A DNA stretch of 64,000 nucleotides from Rhizophagus irregularis (GCF_026210795.1 NC_089429.1:1-64000); one strand, 5' to 3'; counted from the stretch's first letter, positions 44,047 through 56,691 are shown. The notes: generated by a model from the letters alone, not told the origin. Translations and numbers: made by a program.

Positions 44047-44259
44047 ATGAATAATTTATCAATCATACTGCTTCCTTTTTCTTTTTTACCCTTCAGTGAG
44101 GCATTAACACACTATAGCAAAGTAAAGATAAACTGCGGAAATTACTGTTATTTAGTAATAATCGCAATATTGGTTGTATCAGCAATATTATTATATGCCT
44201 GTTGTTATGCTTGCCTAAGACAATTTTTTATAAAACATAAAGTAATCATCAATCAGTGA
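44047..44259 (+). CDS. Tiny secreted/membrane protein (70 residues)
   Basis: An N-terminal hydrophobic segment (about 4-19, ending FSEA) looks like a signal peptide. It is followed by a short external stretch with two cysteines (CGNYC) and one transmembrane helix (LVIIAILVVSAILLYACCYAC). The basic tail QFFIKHKVIINQ would be cytosolic. A well-placed TATA box supports a real gene. The cysteines at the membrane edge could be palmitoylated. Family not recognised. Confidence 0.5.
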   Translation: MNNLSIILLPFSFLPFSEALTHYSKVKINCGNYCYLVIIAILVVSAILLYACCYACLRQFFIKHKVIINQ

Positions 44260-44279
44260 TCATAATAGAAATTTATGCA

Positions 44280-44930
44280 TGGCTCGATGAACTAAACACA
44301 TTACACATTTGATCATCATCAAAAAGTATCGATTTAGTTTCAGGAAACTTTAAAAAGAGTTATTTTATCAATTGATGTATTAAACCCAAAGTGTGGATTT
44401 AATCATTGTCTTACAATACTTTAATTAAAAAAGTAAATTTTGTTTTTCATATTTTATTTATTTTTAAAATGTAATGGTTGTTTCAAATTGACCCAAAGCG
44501 TGGATTTCCATGGATTGTTAATCATTCTATTTTTAGTCTAAAATTTTAAAAGCGTGGAAATGTTGATCATTTTGAATTTATAAATCACGTAATATAATGC
44601 TATAAAGGTACTACCATTAAAAGCCTTCACTGTCTGTGAAGTCTAGATTGGAGTAGACACATACACGCGCATCATTACCACTTTGACAACAAGAACACGG
44701 TTCAGTTAATGAACTTAAGTCTATTGTACTGAAAACATATGTGAATAAAATGTCTATATAACAATTCGGTGACAATTGTTATTATTCCAAAACAAAACAG
44801 TATGTTTCTATTTTAAACTTTACTTTGAACCCAATATTTAATTTGACTCAGATGGGATGCAACATCTAGCAAAAACAGAGTATTAGAATCAAAAATCAAT
44901 AATTTTAAGTTTCGAAATTATAACTTCAAA
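44280..44930. other. AT-rich stretch, no gene seen
   Basis: aaagcgtggattt and cccaaagtgtggatttaat recur (44388, 44490, 44545) as short dispersed copies. No ORF. Confidence 0.4.
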
Positions 44931-44939
44931 CCGCTTTTT

Positions 44940-45810
44940 TTTTAAAAAAAAAGAAACGTTAACGTTTCACTTCTTTTGAGAAATGATTATCATATCCTTG
45001 ACTTGAATCGCATCTTCATTATGAAAATACTAAAATATATACAGAATGGATTACGTTAAGGGTGGCGCAAATGTTAGGCCGTGTTTTCTTGAAGGGTTCA
45101 GCATTAGATTTTTGAAACTGTGTACTTTGGATATTTTGATGCACTATAAAGGAGTGCTATTTTTATTCTTTGTTATTGTTTAATCGAAACGTTTTCTTTA
45201 ATCTTTTTATTATTCTCTTTTTTAGATGATCAGCTCTCTATACGCGTAGAATTTCAACGGGAACCGGTCTCTCTTAATTTTTATGGGAATCTCGTAGGAG
45301 TTTTTACTTAAAATTTATTCGTTTAAAATTAACTTTATAATATAAGAATATTTCTTTGAAGAAACGTTTATTAATTTATTAACGCTTCTATTTTAATCCT
45401 TTTTTTAGATGGACCTATGATATCGATGGAGAGAGAGTAAAAGTATCTTACTAAAATGGAATCGGATGATGTTATCGTAAGACCGTTAAACAGAAGAAGA
45501 TAATCGACCAGGGAAGCGACCGGACAATTCAAGGTGGATATCGATTTTTATATTATTTTTTTTTTAACGACGAAACAATCGTTATTTTTCTTTTCTTTTT
45601 AGGCGATCTATACATCGGATCTCTGGAGGTGGATATTTTTTTTTAAAAAAATAAAGATTTCTTTTTAACGAATCGATTATTAACGTTTCGTTACTTTTCT
45701 TTTTTTAGGTGGTCGGTAGAAGTGTGTTAACGAACTATTTCTTTTATTGAAACGTCGTTTCATTTTCTTTTATTTTAGTAGTAGTTCGGACTTTTGATAG
45801 ATTTAATATA
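44940..45810 (+). ncRNA. Candidate multi-intron transcript with intron-like repeat units
   Basis: Five short, less AT-rich blocks (about 45226-45295, 45411-45539, 45603-45628, 45709-45735, 45778-45800) are each preceded by a pyrimidine-rich ctttttttAG. Several are followed by GT (gtaggag, gtggatatcg, gtggatattt). The intervals share a gaaacgtt/aacgtttc motif. Joining the blocks gives no long ORF. It is either a spliced non-coding RNA or the remains of a many-exon gene. Confidence 0.35.
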
Positions 45811-48800
45811 GATTTTTCAAATGTATTTTATTAATTATTATTGATGTAATAAAACCACATTTAATAATAAGTAATCTAACTTTATATAATTATCATTTTT
45901 TAACAATACCGATGATGATTGTTAATTTATCCATCGATACTACTCGACGAGTCCGATTATTATCGATATATATTATGTAACCCTCCCGATATTGGCTAAG
46001 CACCTTACGACATTTTTAGCCTTTCTTATTATTATTACCAAAAGAATCATTGTAACTGTTGTATCATGACCATAATTCATTTGAATGCACAAAATTATAA
46101 ACCGGTTTTTAAAAATATGTAAAAAAAAAAAAAAAAAAAATTTTATTGAATATTTTTTATTGGGTTAGTTTAAATATTTAATATGTAAAATTAAAACATT
46201 TTAAAAAAATTTGGAAAGTTTGGCCAATCAAATTTCAAATTTTAATCATGTGGTGGTGGTCAAGAACGAAAAAATGCAAATTATTTTTAAACTTAAAAGT
46301 AGGAATAGGGAATGACAAAGAACCAAGAAATCATAAGAATTTTTGTTTTTATGTTTAAAAAAAGTATTCATTGATGTCATTTAAAAATATAAAAATAGTT
46401 AGATCCTGTCCTGTAACACTAATAATAAATCATGCCTATCATGTCATGATTGTTGATCAATGATATGTCAAAAATTTTTAATTCATTTAAAAGAAATAAA
46501 AGAAATAACACTATTTACTCTTTGTCGGACTTAATGAGATATTTAGTCCGAGAACTTAAACCAATTTTATCTACTGTAATAAGTTTACACCTTTTCATAT
46601 TATGCAAGAATATAAATAAATATTAAATTATATATTACATAAGGTAGGATCTTATCGATATCATTTTTACATTATCCATTCGGTAATCAAGAAAGAATTT
46701 TAGAATTCTCATTTGGCTTTGTTGCATAACTAGCAATAAGACTGCCAAGAATTCTTGTTTAACCAACAAAAAAAAATCATATCTTTTTTTTTATAAGATT
46801 TTTGTAATTTATTGGTTCAAATTAATTGATTATAAAGTTCAATACATTATGAATCTTTTTTTGGTTGCTATTGTTTTTTTCTTTTTTTGCTCTCTATAAA
46901 TATTAAGTGTTGCTAATTTTGTTACTAAATTTTATTTCTGTCTTTTCAGATTATGGTTCCGGTGATATTTTTATTATCATTAAAGAATTGTTATTAATGT
47001 TACACGTGCATCTGACACAATACATTAACAAGAGGGCCTTAAGTAATCCTTGTTTCTATACTTAAATCGCAAAAAATATATATTTAAAGGATTTAGTTAT
47101 CATTGTTCGACATATGAAGATCACATGACAATATGCGCGTTGCGTCATTGAAATTTTTGCAAATAACAAGATAAAGATAAAAAAAGGGAAATTTTTTTTT
47201 TCTTTTCGCTCCGGATTCCATTTCCTAGTTATTTAGACTATATATGTTTATGAATATAGGGTTTCCGGTTATTGTCATGGCTATACAAAAAAAACTTTTT
47301 TCGATGAAATAGTTTTTCATTGATTGATTAAGAGAACCTACATTGATTAAAAATCTTTCAAATTTCAAAATGATTGTCTAAAAAAGTTCTTTTACTTTAA
47401 TAATTTCACCTGTATATGCATTAAAACATTTTATCCACTCTATTTTTTTTCATTAGGCTTTGTTGCATATCTAACATTGAAAATTGTGTTTACAATGATA
47501 CCAAAAACGTTATGCAAAATGACAAAATGACGAAATTAGAAATGATGTAGATCGGAATGAAATACAGTATATATCCGTATCACATATGGCAGCAATGGCA
47601 CAGTCGCGTTTTTAGGAATAACTCGAAGAAAAAAAAATATATATATCAATAAAAGTGATTTAAAAATTCTAAAAGAGTTATCATATTTAGTTCTTTACAT
47701 ATAAAAAAGTAATGATATAGAAAAAAAAAAATTTTTTATTTATATTTTAAAAATAAAACAATTAAGTTTAATGTCATTATTTATTTTTAAGTTTTTGAAC
47801 AAATAATAAAAAGAAAAAACGATTGAAACTTCTAAAAAAGTTAAAAATCCTTTCATTTCGGAGTTCACGTTAAAAGAACTCCACAACATTGTTACAAAAA
47901 TAGAATTAAAAGGTGTTATTTTTTTTTCTTTTCTATTCGAATGTCCAAAAAAATCTTGATTAAATAAATTCGGAATATACCCTAAAAAAAATGTGATATA
48001 AGATTGTTTTCATTCCCCTATTTTTTAAAATTCTAACACAATAAAATAAACCAGTGACACATGAAATCTTGTGAAATTGAACTAATAAACGGGAATTCCG
48101 TCAAGAATGCAACCTTGGAAAAAAGAATTTTTTTTTTATCGTCTCATTCTTTATGTATAGATAAAACATAAAATAATTTTATTAGTGGATACGAATTTTA
48201 TATAATGAATTAATGGTACAGCATATTTGTAATACGATCAACATCATTTACGGTAAATGACGTTTTTGGTATCATTAACTATAAACATAAATAATTTCTA
48301 TTGTTTCATTCCTTCGGTGTTATTGATGCAGCATTATTATTAGTTGTGCAAATGAAATTTCTAAATTCAAATTTTTCCTTGATTACTAAAATATTGATAT
48401 TTATAATATTATTAAAATGAGATTGTAAATATACAAAAATGTTTAAATTTACGGCCCAAATATCCGAAAGAACATAATCTTATTAATGTATCACATCAAA
48501 TTACGTACATAAATGGGATTTAACAAAAATCAATGAGTTTACTTTTTCAAAAGAAAAAAAATGCATGTATTTTAATTTTCAATTTTATTTTTTATTTTTG
48601 AATCTTCAATGTAATTTTGTAATAAATAAAATTAGACAATTATGTTTTTCAAATTATAAAATTCAAATTTTAATTGTAACGGTTTCTCTTAATTATGAAT
48701 GTTTTAAATAATTTTACTTGTTTAAATTGACCTGACACAATTTTAAAATTAACATGTGGTTAACAGGGACATAATTTTATTTTATTTCATTATAAATTCC

Positions 48801-48980
48801 ATTAAGTACGAGACTTTTTTAATATAAATTCTGCTACAGTACACATTACAAGTAGAAAAATTTTCATAATGTAGAAGATAGAATTAAAAATTCGTGGTAA
48901 TAAAAGATCCGTCCTCGATAATAAAATTAAAATGTATTTTTGTTATTGCATTATATTCTCGAATTTGTTAGGGGGATATT
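45811..48980. other. Gene-poor AT-rich stretch
   Basis: No supported gene. Features noted: a short stem at 46518-46551 (gtcggacttaa / ttagtccga), an A20 run at about 46120-46140, and two copies of ggctttgttgcata (46710, 47455). Confidence 0.5.
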
Positions 48981-49051
48981 AAGGCATGCTCTATGTAACA
49001 AATAAATCATCTATACCCCAACAAACAAACCAACGTTGTACAATAGTATAT

Positions 49052-49489
49052 TTAAAAGTTTGCCGCACCATTTTCACCGTTACCCTGAACCATTGTATAT
49101 GGGTCAAGAACAGGATGGCTGCCACAAGTAAGTTGAAGATCGCTAAATGTATGATTGAAAGGACGAGTAGAACCATCCTTATTAATTTGTACATTTAATC
49201 CCTTTGTGAGATCAAAGATGACTTTATTGTTTTTAACAATCGTAAAATTGTAATGACAACCATGTCGGAAACCTTTAGAGAAAGCGCCAAAAACGGTAGT
49301 TCTGCCGTCTTCGTGTTGAAAATACGTAACGGTACCTCTGAAAGGACCTGAGAGGTGAGTACTGTTAAAATTCGCAAACGCCGTTGTGCACTCACACCAC
49401 CTTTTATTAAGGGTGGGTGAGGCGGAAGAGATGGTAACAGTGAATAAGAAAATATAGGCTAAAAAAGTCAAATACAAAAGTTTGTTCAT
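49052..49489 (-). CDS. Small secreted protein (145 residues), Kex2 site, beta-rich
   Basis: A signal peptide (LLYLTFLAYIFLFTVTISSA, about 3-22) is followed by SPTLNKR, a dibasic Kex2-type processing site. The mature chain (~115 residues) begins WCECTTAFANFNSTHL and contains GPFRGTVTYFQ and TTVFGAFSKGFRHGCHYNFTI. These are alternating strand patterns reminiscent of Cu/Zn-SOD-like or CHRD-type folds, but metal-ligand histidines are not evident. It has four mature cysteines and several N-glycosylation sequons (NST, NFT, NHT). It is probably exported and possibly works at the symbiotic interface. A TATA box lies ~90 bases upstream. The frame is intact with no intron needed. Confidence 0.75.
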   Translation of the reverse strand: MNKLLYLTFLAYIFLFTVTISSASPTLNKRWCECTTAFANFNSTHLSGPFRGTVTYFQHEDGRTTVFGAFSKGFRHGCHYNFTIVKNNKVIFDLTKGLNVQINKDGSTRPFNHTFSDLQLTCGSHPVLDPYTMVQGNGENGAANF

Positions 49490-49571
49490 TATGAAATGAT
49501 TTTTTTGAAGAAGAAATTTTATTCTTTAAAATAAATATTTTGTTCGATGAGGATATGAAGATGAAAATTTT

Positions 49572-49586
49572 CACCCTTTTTATATC
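49572..49586 (-). promoter_or_regulatory. TATA box of the 49-kb secreted-protein gene
   Basis: On the minus strand this reads gatataaaaagggtga, about 85-95 bases before the ATG at 49489. Confidence 0.5.
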
Positions 49587-50132
49587 TTCAAACAATCCGT
49601 GAGATCATTAATGATAATGCATAATATGCGTCTTGCGTCCTTAATTCTTTTATTGAATCTTTTACTTTTAGCAATTGGTCTAGAAATTTGGGGTCCATAA
49701 ATATATTTAATAATAATAGGGAAGGAAATTCTAAAAATAACGATTGTAGGTTCCACTTTTGCTTTACCCGCATAAAATGTGATTATATCGAACTGGTTTG
49801 AGCAACACATGTCGATCCTACTATCACATACATGATTTGCATTTCCAGATATGTTTGTAAGGTAAAAATTGTCAAAAACCGGTTTAAACCCAGTTCCAAA
49901 CTATGCCAAGAAAACTTTTGCCAGAATAAATCTATAATATTAAATCAATGAAAGTCCTTTTTCTTTATTTTAGGGTCTTTTAATGTTTGCATCCCATGGG
50001 AGGACACAATATAACCACTTTTGGAGGAAATTAAACCATATCACGATTAGTAAAAAATTTTTTTATTCATTGCTTTCACGGACGGAATACAGGTAAAATT
50101 ACCGAAATTTCCATTTGATTTGAATTTAAGAT

Positions 50133-50140
50133 TATATAAA
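50133..50140 (+). promoter_or_regulatory. TATA box of the 50.2-kb membrane-protein gene
   Basis: tatataaa lies 51 bases before the ATG at 50191. Confidence 0.55.
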
Positions 50141-50190
50141 TTCATGCATCATCTCAAGCCCTCACTGAGTTGTCAAGGCATTCCTCCAAT

Positions 50191-53100
50191 ATGAAATTAA
50201 ATTTACTTTTATCAATTTTATCAATAATTTTATTTTCAACCTTAGTAACTTCAGATTCTAATATAACATATACGGAAAATGTAAATAACACTCAACTTCT
50301 AGTATATAAGTTAATAAATTATGAAGATAATACGGTAGTTGCTCAAATACTTCGTATAAATAATAAAATTGATACAAGTTATGGGAGACTTGGATACTTA
50401 GATAATTATTTATCACTACGCATTTTTTATCCCAATGGAACTATTAAACCAATCGATCTTTCGATCGATGATTTGAAAATACAGCCTTTGAATTTTCATA
50501 TTTTCTCATATAATAAGGTTGAACCTGGCCTTGGAATTCGATGCCCTATTGAAATTTACGCCGTGAAAAGTAATTTTATATTAGTAACTTATATAGTGGC
50601 TGAGGATGCAAACAATTCTTCAACGTATTATGAATGGGCATTGACACTCGACTTTAATGGAAATATCCGCAGGTTAGGGAAAACTGATATAACCTTTTGG
50701 AAGGAAATGAAGCATATAATGTACTTTCTTTTATTTTTCTTTTTATAGTAATTTTAAACTGGGTCCTAGTTTCCTTGACGCGAAATATGGTAATATATGG
50801 CTACCAAACGTTGCTCAATATATACCAAATGCTGATAATGAGAAGGGATTTCTACGTTCAGCATCTAAGGGTATTAGCGATGTTAACTTGCAGCAATTGA
50901 TAATGTAATTTACCATGTTAATAAGAATAAAATAAAAAATTTTAATGTGTAGTTTTAATTTGTAATTTTTTTTTTCTTTTTTATGAAGAACTGAAGATGG
51001 GATAATTAACCAGCTTGCGGAATTGGATATACCTTTTCCAGCAACGAATAATTTAGTTTCAACAATTGCGACATTGGACGGAAATTACGCGATTATTTAT
51101 TCTAATAATACGAATTCAACAACAGACCCTCAGAATCCTCTTCCGACACAAGGAGGAATTTATGCTCAATTCATAGAAATTAAAGAAAATATAGTAAAAT
51201 ATGAACCGGTTGTCCTTTATCAAACTACAATTCCATTAGTTTTTAATTATCTCATCTGTAGTATCAATTATGCAGGAACTGGTCATGTTTGTGTATCAAC
51301 TTTTACTCTAAACAATCAAGACAATTCAACCATTTATTATTTAACAGTACAATTTCTTTCAAGAGGGTCTGTGTTTATTGCCACTGCTTCTAAAACTGGT
51401 CAAATCCAAGGAATCTTACAATATAACGTTAGATCATTACGTTACGGAGGCTTTTTCTTTTGTGGTATACAACAATTAGTTCAAACTAATATTTATGGTT
51501 ATGTTTTGGAGGACAACGGTAATCAGATTCCTTGGAACCTTATAAATCCCACTGTATCAAATATTCGATTCACTCATGTAATTTTACCAAACAACACACT
51601 TGTGTTTCCTCAACCGGAGGGAGGTCAATCTTGGAATTTGATCTTTACTGATTTACCTAAACTTCAAAAAGGTAAAATAACAACTAAAAAAAATTTTTTT
51701 TAGCTTTTCTAACTTTACAAATACTACAAATATCTAGATGCTGGTTATGAGAATATAGTTATCAATGCCACAATTCCAACAATTGGTCAGCTGATTGATG
51801 CAACCACAACTAACTTCCTTATAATCACGTATAATCAACAAATTGATTTAACAAATGGCACAATCACCATTTTCCAAAGTAATGGTTCTGGTCCTGGGAT
51901 TATACGTCAAATCGTTAATGGCATAGAAAATTCAAAATATGTATCATTTATTGATAGTAATACTGTTAATATTACAGTAATTGATAGTACATTTAATAAT
52001 CTTGGTGCAACATACTATGTTAAGATTACAAACGCTTTTGTATCGAGCCACTTCTATTCTGAGCCTCTTTTTGGCTTAAGTCATGATACTTGGCATTTCA
52101 CAACACGTAAGCAGTTTTTCTTCTATGTAAAATGACAATCGAATTTCATTATACAAAATTAATTAATTTTTAATTAGTCGCAAATGAACAAGAAGAAGAA
52201 AGTAAAATAAGTAAAATTAAAGGAAAAATTCAATGGTATATGGATGACATTAGTGGACAAGTCAGACTGAGCCAAGACGGAACCGCTTTTTTTGACGGAC
52301 TTAATCGTAACCAACGAATAGAATTTTTTAATAATTTAACACAAGAAATAGCCAATGCACTTGCTATTACACCGGGACGAATAACTACCTCTTGGAAATT
52401 TCAAATTGACACCTCACTTCCTAACGATCAAAAAAAATATCTTTTATCCATTAATATTAAAAAAGGTAGCCATCCGACGGATAGACGAGTTGATCTCGTC
52501 GTTAAGGATTTAGACACTATGATTAAGAATATGGAGATCACTACTTTAATGTCTGGATATTCTTCAAAATACTTGGATCCAAATTTTGGATATGAAGGCT
52601 TTCGTAAATATTCACTTTTTTTTTTGAAAAAGATTTCTGACGATAATTGATCAAATTAAACATTTTTTTTTTATTAACTTGTAAACAGCTAGATGGATTG
52701 ACGAAAATAGAAATAAAATCATCATAACATTTGCGGGCTTTGTGTTTTTGACTCTGCTTGTCTTTTTGTCTATAATTTATGATAAAAAAAGAGGTCAAAG
52801 TTTTTGTAGTATATTTAGTATATTTCTTTCTGATTTAAAAGATTTAAGAAATGATAAGAATGATCATAAGGTAAAATAAAGTCACTACATTTTAATCGAG
52901 AAAATGAAATGCTAACATGTAACTTAATCTAGGCAAACCATTTAAAAATTTATAAGTATGGACACATTATTGCATCATTTGTGACGGACCTTCTTTTCGC
53001 TACAGTCGACTCTAAAAGTATCCAAAATATTTTTTATGTGAGGTAATTAATTTTTGAACAAAATTAATTCTTATTTTTTAAAAAAATAGAGTTCAAAATA

Positions 53101-53818
53101 CTTACGATAATAAATTTTTTTCCAAGTGTTTTCTTTATAACATTTCCATATATTGTAAGGTTAATATTTTGTATTAGATTTATACTTGAGGAGACAGTCT
53201 CAGAAGTAGTAGTTCCGGTCGATTCAGAAAGAGGAGTACCGACCAATTCAGGAAATGAAGATTCGACCAGTTCAGAAAAAGATTGCATTCAGAAAAATTC
53301 AGGAAATGAAGTTTTGATCAGTTCAGAAATAGATCCAAAACAGAAAAATTCAGGAAATGAAGTAGTTCCGATTAGAATTTGGTTAAAAAATGAAAATGAT
53401 GATAGGTCGAAATATAGAGTTAGAAAAATCATATTAACAGCAATAATAATAATAGCAGGAGTTGATTTTGCAGCTTTAGATATACTTGAATCAAAACATG
53501 AATGGTTTGGATTTAAATTTAATGCGAAGAAATCTGAAAAATCTCAACGTATAATCGATAAGGGAGATTCATTTGTTAACTTTATTGAAGAAATTCCTAA
53601 ACTCGTTATTAAGGTATGTATTTTTTTTTTTGCATAACTTTTTTTTTAAAATCAAAATTCAAATAAATTTATTACTTTTTTTTTATTAATAGGCTTACCT
53701 TTTGAGTCAGGTGGTTAAATTTAGTTACATAACAGTACTTAGTTTAACATTTTCTACTTTTTCTATTATAAAACTCTTTAGAGAATTTCTTATAAAAATA
53801 TTTTATAAGACAGTGTAG
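50191..53818 (+). CDS. Large membrane protein with secreted N-terminal domain, 9 exons, 1016 residues
   Basis: Exons: 50191-50672, 50749-50904, 50989-51671, 51738-52106, 52178-52603, 52689-52870, 52933-53037, 53092-53613, 53693-53818. All junctions are GT-AG, phases match, and no stop intervenes. A signal peptide (about 3-20, LNLLLSILSIILFSTLVTS) leads a ~690-residue Asn/Thr/Ser-rich, beta-like ectodomain with many N-glycosylation sequons. A transmembrane helix follows in exon 6 (FAGFVFLTLLVFLSIIY, ~715-733), then hydrophobic segments at ~804-830 and ~913-933 and in the last exon (~986-1003). An acidic Glu/Ser repeat linker (NSGNE x3) lies in exon 8. It is probably a surface receptor- or channel-like protein of a lineage-specific family. 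Function unknown; no enzyme motif. Confidence 0.75.
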
Positions 53819-53829
53819 GAATTTTGAAA

Positions 53830-55400
53830 TGAGAGAAATAAAAAAATAATGCAAGTTAATAAAAGAGTTTTTACGTTTTTTATTTAACGCCATCCAATTA
53901 CATTTTCTAAATGTTTTCACAAATAAAAATTCTGGGATTGTTGTTATATTTGCCTTTTAAATATTATCATAAAACTACATTAGTGTTTCAAGAATCTTTC
54001 GTAATCATTTAATGAATCACATCTAATATGAAAATTTGAAAACTTTATTTCAAATATGAAAGTGTCACTGAAAATTCGCTGCGTCACACTGCACCGTCAA
54101 CCTGAGACATGAATTTGAATGTTATGTGTGCTACTGGATATAACGAATCGTCTGTTCTAGAGGATTTAGTTCGGTATATAGTGAATTCGTTATCTAAAAT
54201 ACCGAACCTGTCCTAGATAATTCTGGCCGACTTTATAAGTACCGGCCAGAATTATAATTTCGTATAACATAAAACCAATCATAAATGATAATTCTGGAAA
54301 GCACTATAAATTTGGCCCAAATTAATTTAATATCACATGACCGTTCGGTATAAATAATATCTAGGGTTAGATAAATAAACGGGGGGTCCAACTCAAATGT
54401 TACACAGACTGATCAGTGATCGCCATTCGCCAGAACTGAAGCCATATGTAAATTACTATGTGTTACTATTAAAATTAAATATTACCCCATGTTTAAATTG
54501 AAAGATCTGCCGATAATCAATATAATCTATGAAAAAAAATGATAAATCGGTAATGACGAAATGTGAAACTACACGAAAATATATTTTTTTTTTTGAAATA
54601 TTCTGTCTATATTTTTTAAAATTTTGGATCGGCTGTTTGAAATACCTCAAAAACATATAAAAGTTTATTACACACTTGAAAATAATACATAATAAAAGAA
54701 GAAAAAGCTATTTTAAAATGTTTTACGTAAAAATATTTAGTATATACTTGTTGAAATCTCGAAAAAAAAGGATATAATTTTAACTTTCTATCATAAAAGA
54801 GCAAAAAACATATAAAATTAAGAACAAAGCAACCAGTGATCTAATTTTAATGAAAAAACTTCGCCTATATAGAGCTAGCATATACAATCTTGGCTTCTGG
54901 GATCGGCTGCTTTTCTATGTGTACGTGTTGAAAAAATAAAAAAAAAGTGAAATTTTAATATGAAAATTCGTTTGTGTAACCAATTTATGAGAGTGACAGT
55001 TCTGGTGGTCAATGATTTCAATCAGGAACCTTAATAGATATTCTGATTTACAAATGACAAATGTATAAAATAAAACTTAGATGTTGAATAATATCTTCGA
55101 TTCTTGATTGAGTACTTTAATATTTCCATTTTTTAGTTTCTATTTTACCTTCTTTTGCCACGTCACCTATTTTTGCAATAAAAATAAAAATTAAATAAAC
55201 GTTTAAACAAAAAATTCTTTTTATTTTTAAGTGTCTTTTCTTCTATGATATTATCACTTCAGTTTAACATTCAAATAACTTCATTTCCTGAAAACATTTA
55301 TTCAGTAAAAAATGATTATTATAAGCAACAAGACAACTTTACTAATAAAAATTAGCTAATTTAAAAAATAAAAACAATAAATAAACAAATGTAATAAATA
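53830..55400. other. AT-rich intergenic stretch with nested hairpins near 54.2 kb
   Basis: No gene. Between 54138 and 54255 several inverted pairs overlap: ataacgaat/attcgttat, gttcggtat/ataccgaac and attctggcc/ggccagaat. The last pair resembles motifs at 19.32-19.37 kb. Confidence 0.5.
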
Positions 55401-55403
55401 ATA

Positions 55404-55976
55404 TTTCGGCAAATGTTCATATGACGAAATGGCTTCGGTGAAATGTCCATTCGGCGAAATGCCCTGATACCGCTGAAAGGTAAAAGTTTCAGCCTAAACT
55501 AACCTCCCTTACCTAACCCAAGATACTCCAACGTCTACGTTATCTTTAAGGATAAGTATTTCTGCCTAAACCAACTTCCCTTACCCTAACCCTAATATAC
55601 TCTAACGTCAATGTTATCTTCAAAGATAAGTATTTCAGCCTAAATTAACTTTCCTTACCCTAAGATACCCTACTCCAAAGATGATTGCTTGAGAATATAA
55701 GGAATTTATAGATGTTAATTCAAATTAATAAATCCTGTGCGTGATCATCATTAGATATGTAGATTTTATATGAAAAGTCTAAATGAAAAATTTTAAGGAA
55801 GTAAATTAGTACATATTTAAAATAAAACTAATAAAACTAAAAATTTACACAAATCTATATAAAATTATTTTACACATAAAATTAGATTCACATGAAATCC
55901 ATATTGGATCTTTAAAACTATATCCAATATAGATTTTTACGGTTACGGTACATTTCGCCGAAGCCATTTCGCCGAT
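55404..55976. mobile_element. Non-autonomous element with cgaaatggcttcggYgaaatg inverted ends
   Basis: Left 55424-55445 and right 55951-55973 are inverted copies (cgaaatggcttcggtgaaatgt and, in reverse complement, cggcgaaatggcttcggcgaaatg). Inside the left end are three tandem ~67-base units (cctaaaYYaaYYtcccttaccYtaac...aaRgataagtatttc, about 55490-55680), including a telomere-like ttaccctaaccctaa. No protein is encoded. Confidence 0.7.
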
Positions 55977-56399
55977 AGGCATTGATAGTAAAGTACTATT
56001 AGTTCCGAAGCAAGAGAAATAACGAAAGAATTGGAAACTGACAATACTGTATGTCGTGTCAAATTAGGAATCACTAGGATTCATATTCGCTTTCAGCTTT
56101 TCCTATCTGGTCGAGAGTTTACAATTGTAATTTTTTTACTTTTATTTTATTAATATATAAAAATTTAAATAAGATCACCATTTTCATTTCGGCGATGCAT
56201 TACTTTTGACTATCATTGTATACACGAGTCAAGAAAGTAAATCGTATAAGGTCAAGAATGCAATATTTGCATGATAGAAATATTTATTAATTAAAAAAAA
56301 TTATAGATGTAATTTCTTTACAGCGAAAAAATAAAATAACTAATACATTCACTAATAAATAATTTAACTCAAAAATTCAAAGTGACCAAACTTCATTAG

Positions 56400-56691
56400 T
56401 CAATAGCATGAGTCAGTAAGGGCACTACAATAAAGACCATACGCGCAATCAAAATCAGTTTCACATACTTCATCATAACCACAATCTCTATTGAAGCCAC
56501 CAGGTGTACAACGTTTCATGAGAAGACTAGATCTAACTACAAATGAAAATGTTAAATGCATGAGAAAATAGAAAGATAAAAAAACTATAAATAAAAATAA
56601 TTAATCTCTTACCCTCATGGAGAGGCAATGCATGAACTGTCAGACCATGGATGGTACAAATAAGAATGATAAACAAGAAAATATATTTCAT
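56400..56691 (-). CDS. Cysteine-rich secreted peptide precursor (71 residues, 2 exons)
   Basis: Exon 1 is 56613-56691 and exon 2 is 56400-56536, with a 76-base GT-AG intron. The ORF is too short and split to stand out. A signal peptide (MKYIFLFIILICTIHG, cleavage near LTVHA) is followed by a pro-segment ending in LLMKR, a Kex2-type site. A mature 37-residue chain with six cysteines follows: CTPGGFNRDCGYDEVC, then ETDFDCAYGLYCSA, then LTDSCY. Six cysteines in ~37 residues suggest a disulfide-knotted peptide. Likely export and an extracellular or effector-like role are inference from this architecture. A TATA box lies at 56823-56832. A sister signal-peptide exon lies 500 bases upstream. Confidence 0.75.

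Noticed and set aside
49580-49810. Minus-strand 76- and 61-residue ORFs
   Set aside because: They overlap the promoter of the secreted-protein gene and have no supporting motif.
50673-50748. Very short (28-base) intron beginning at 50721
   Set aside because: An upstream donor at 50673 gives a 76-base intron in the correct phase, which suits the other introns of this gene better.
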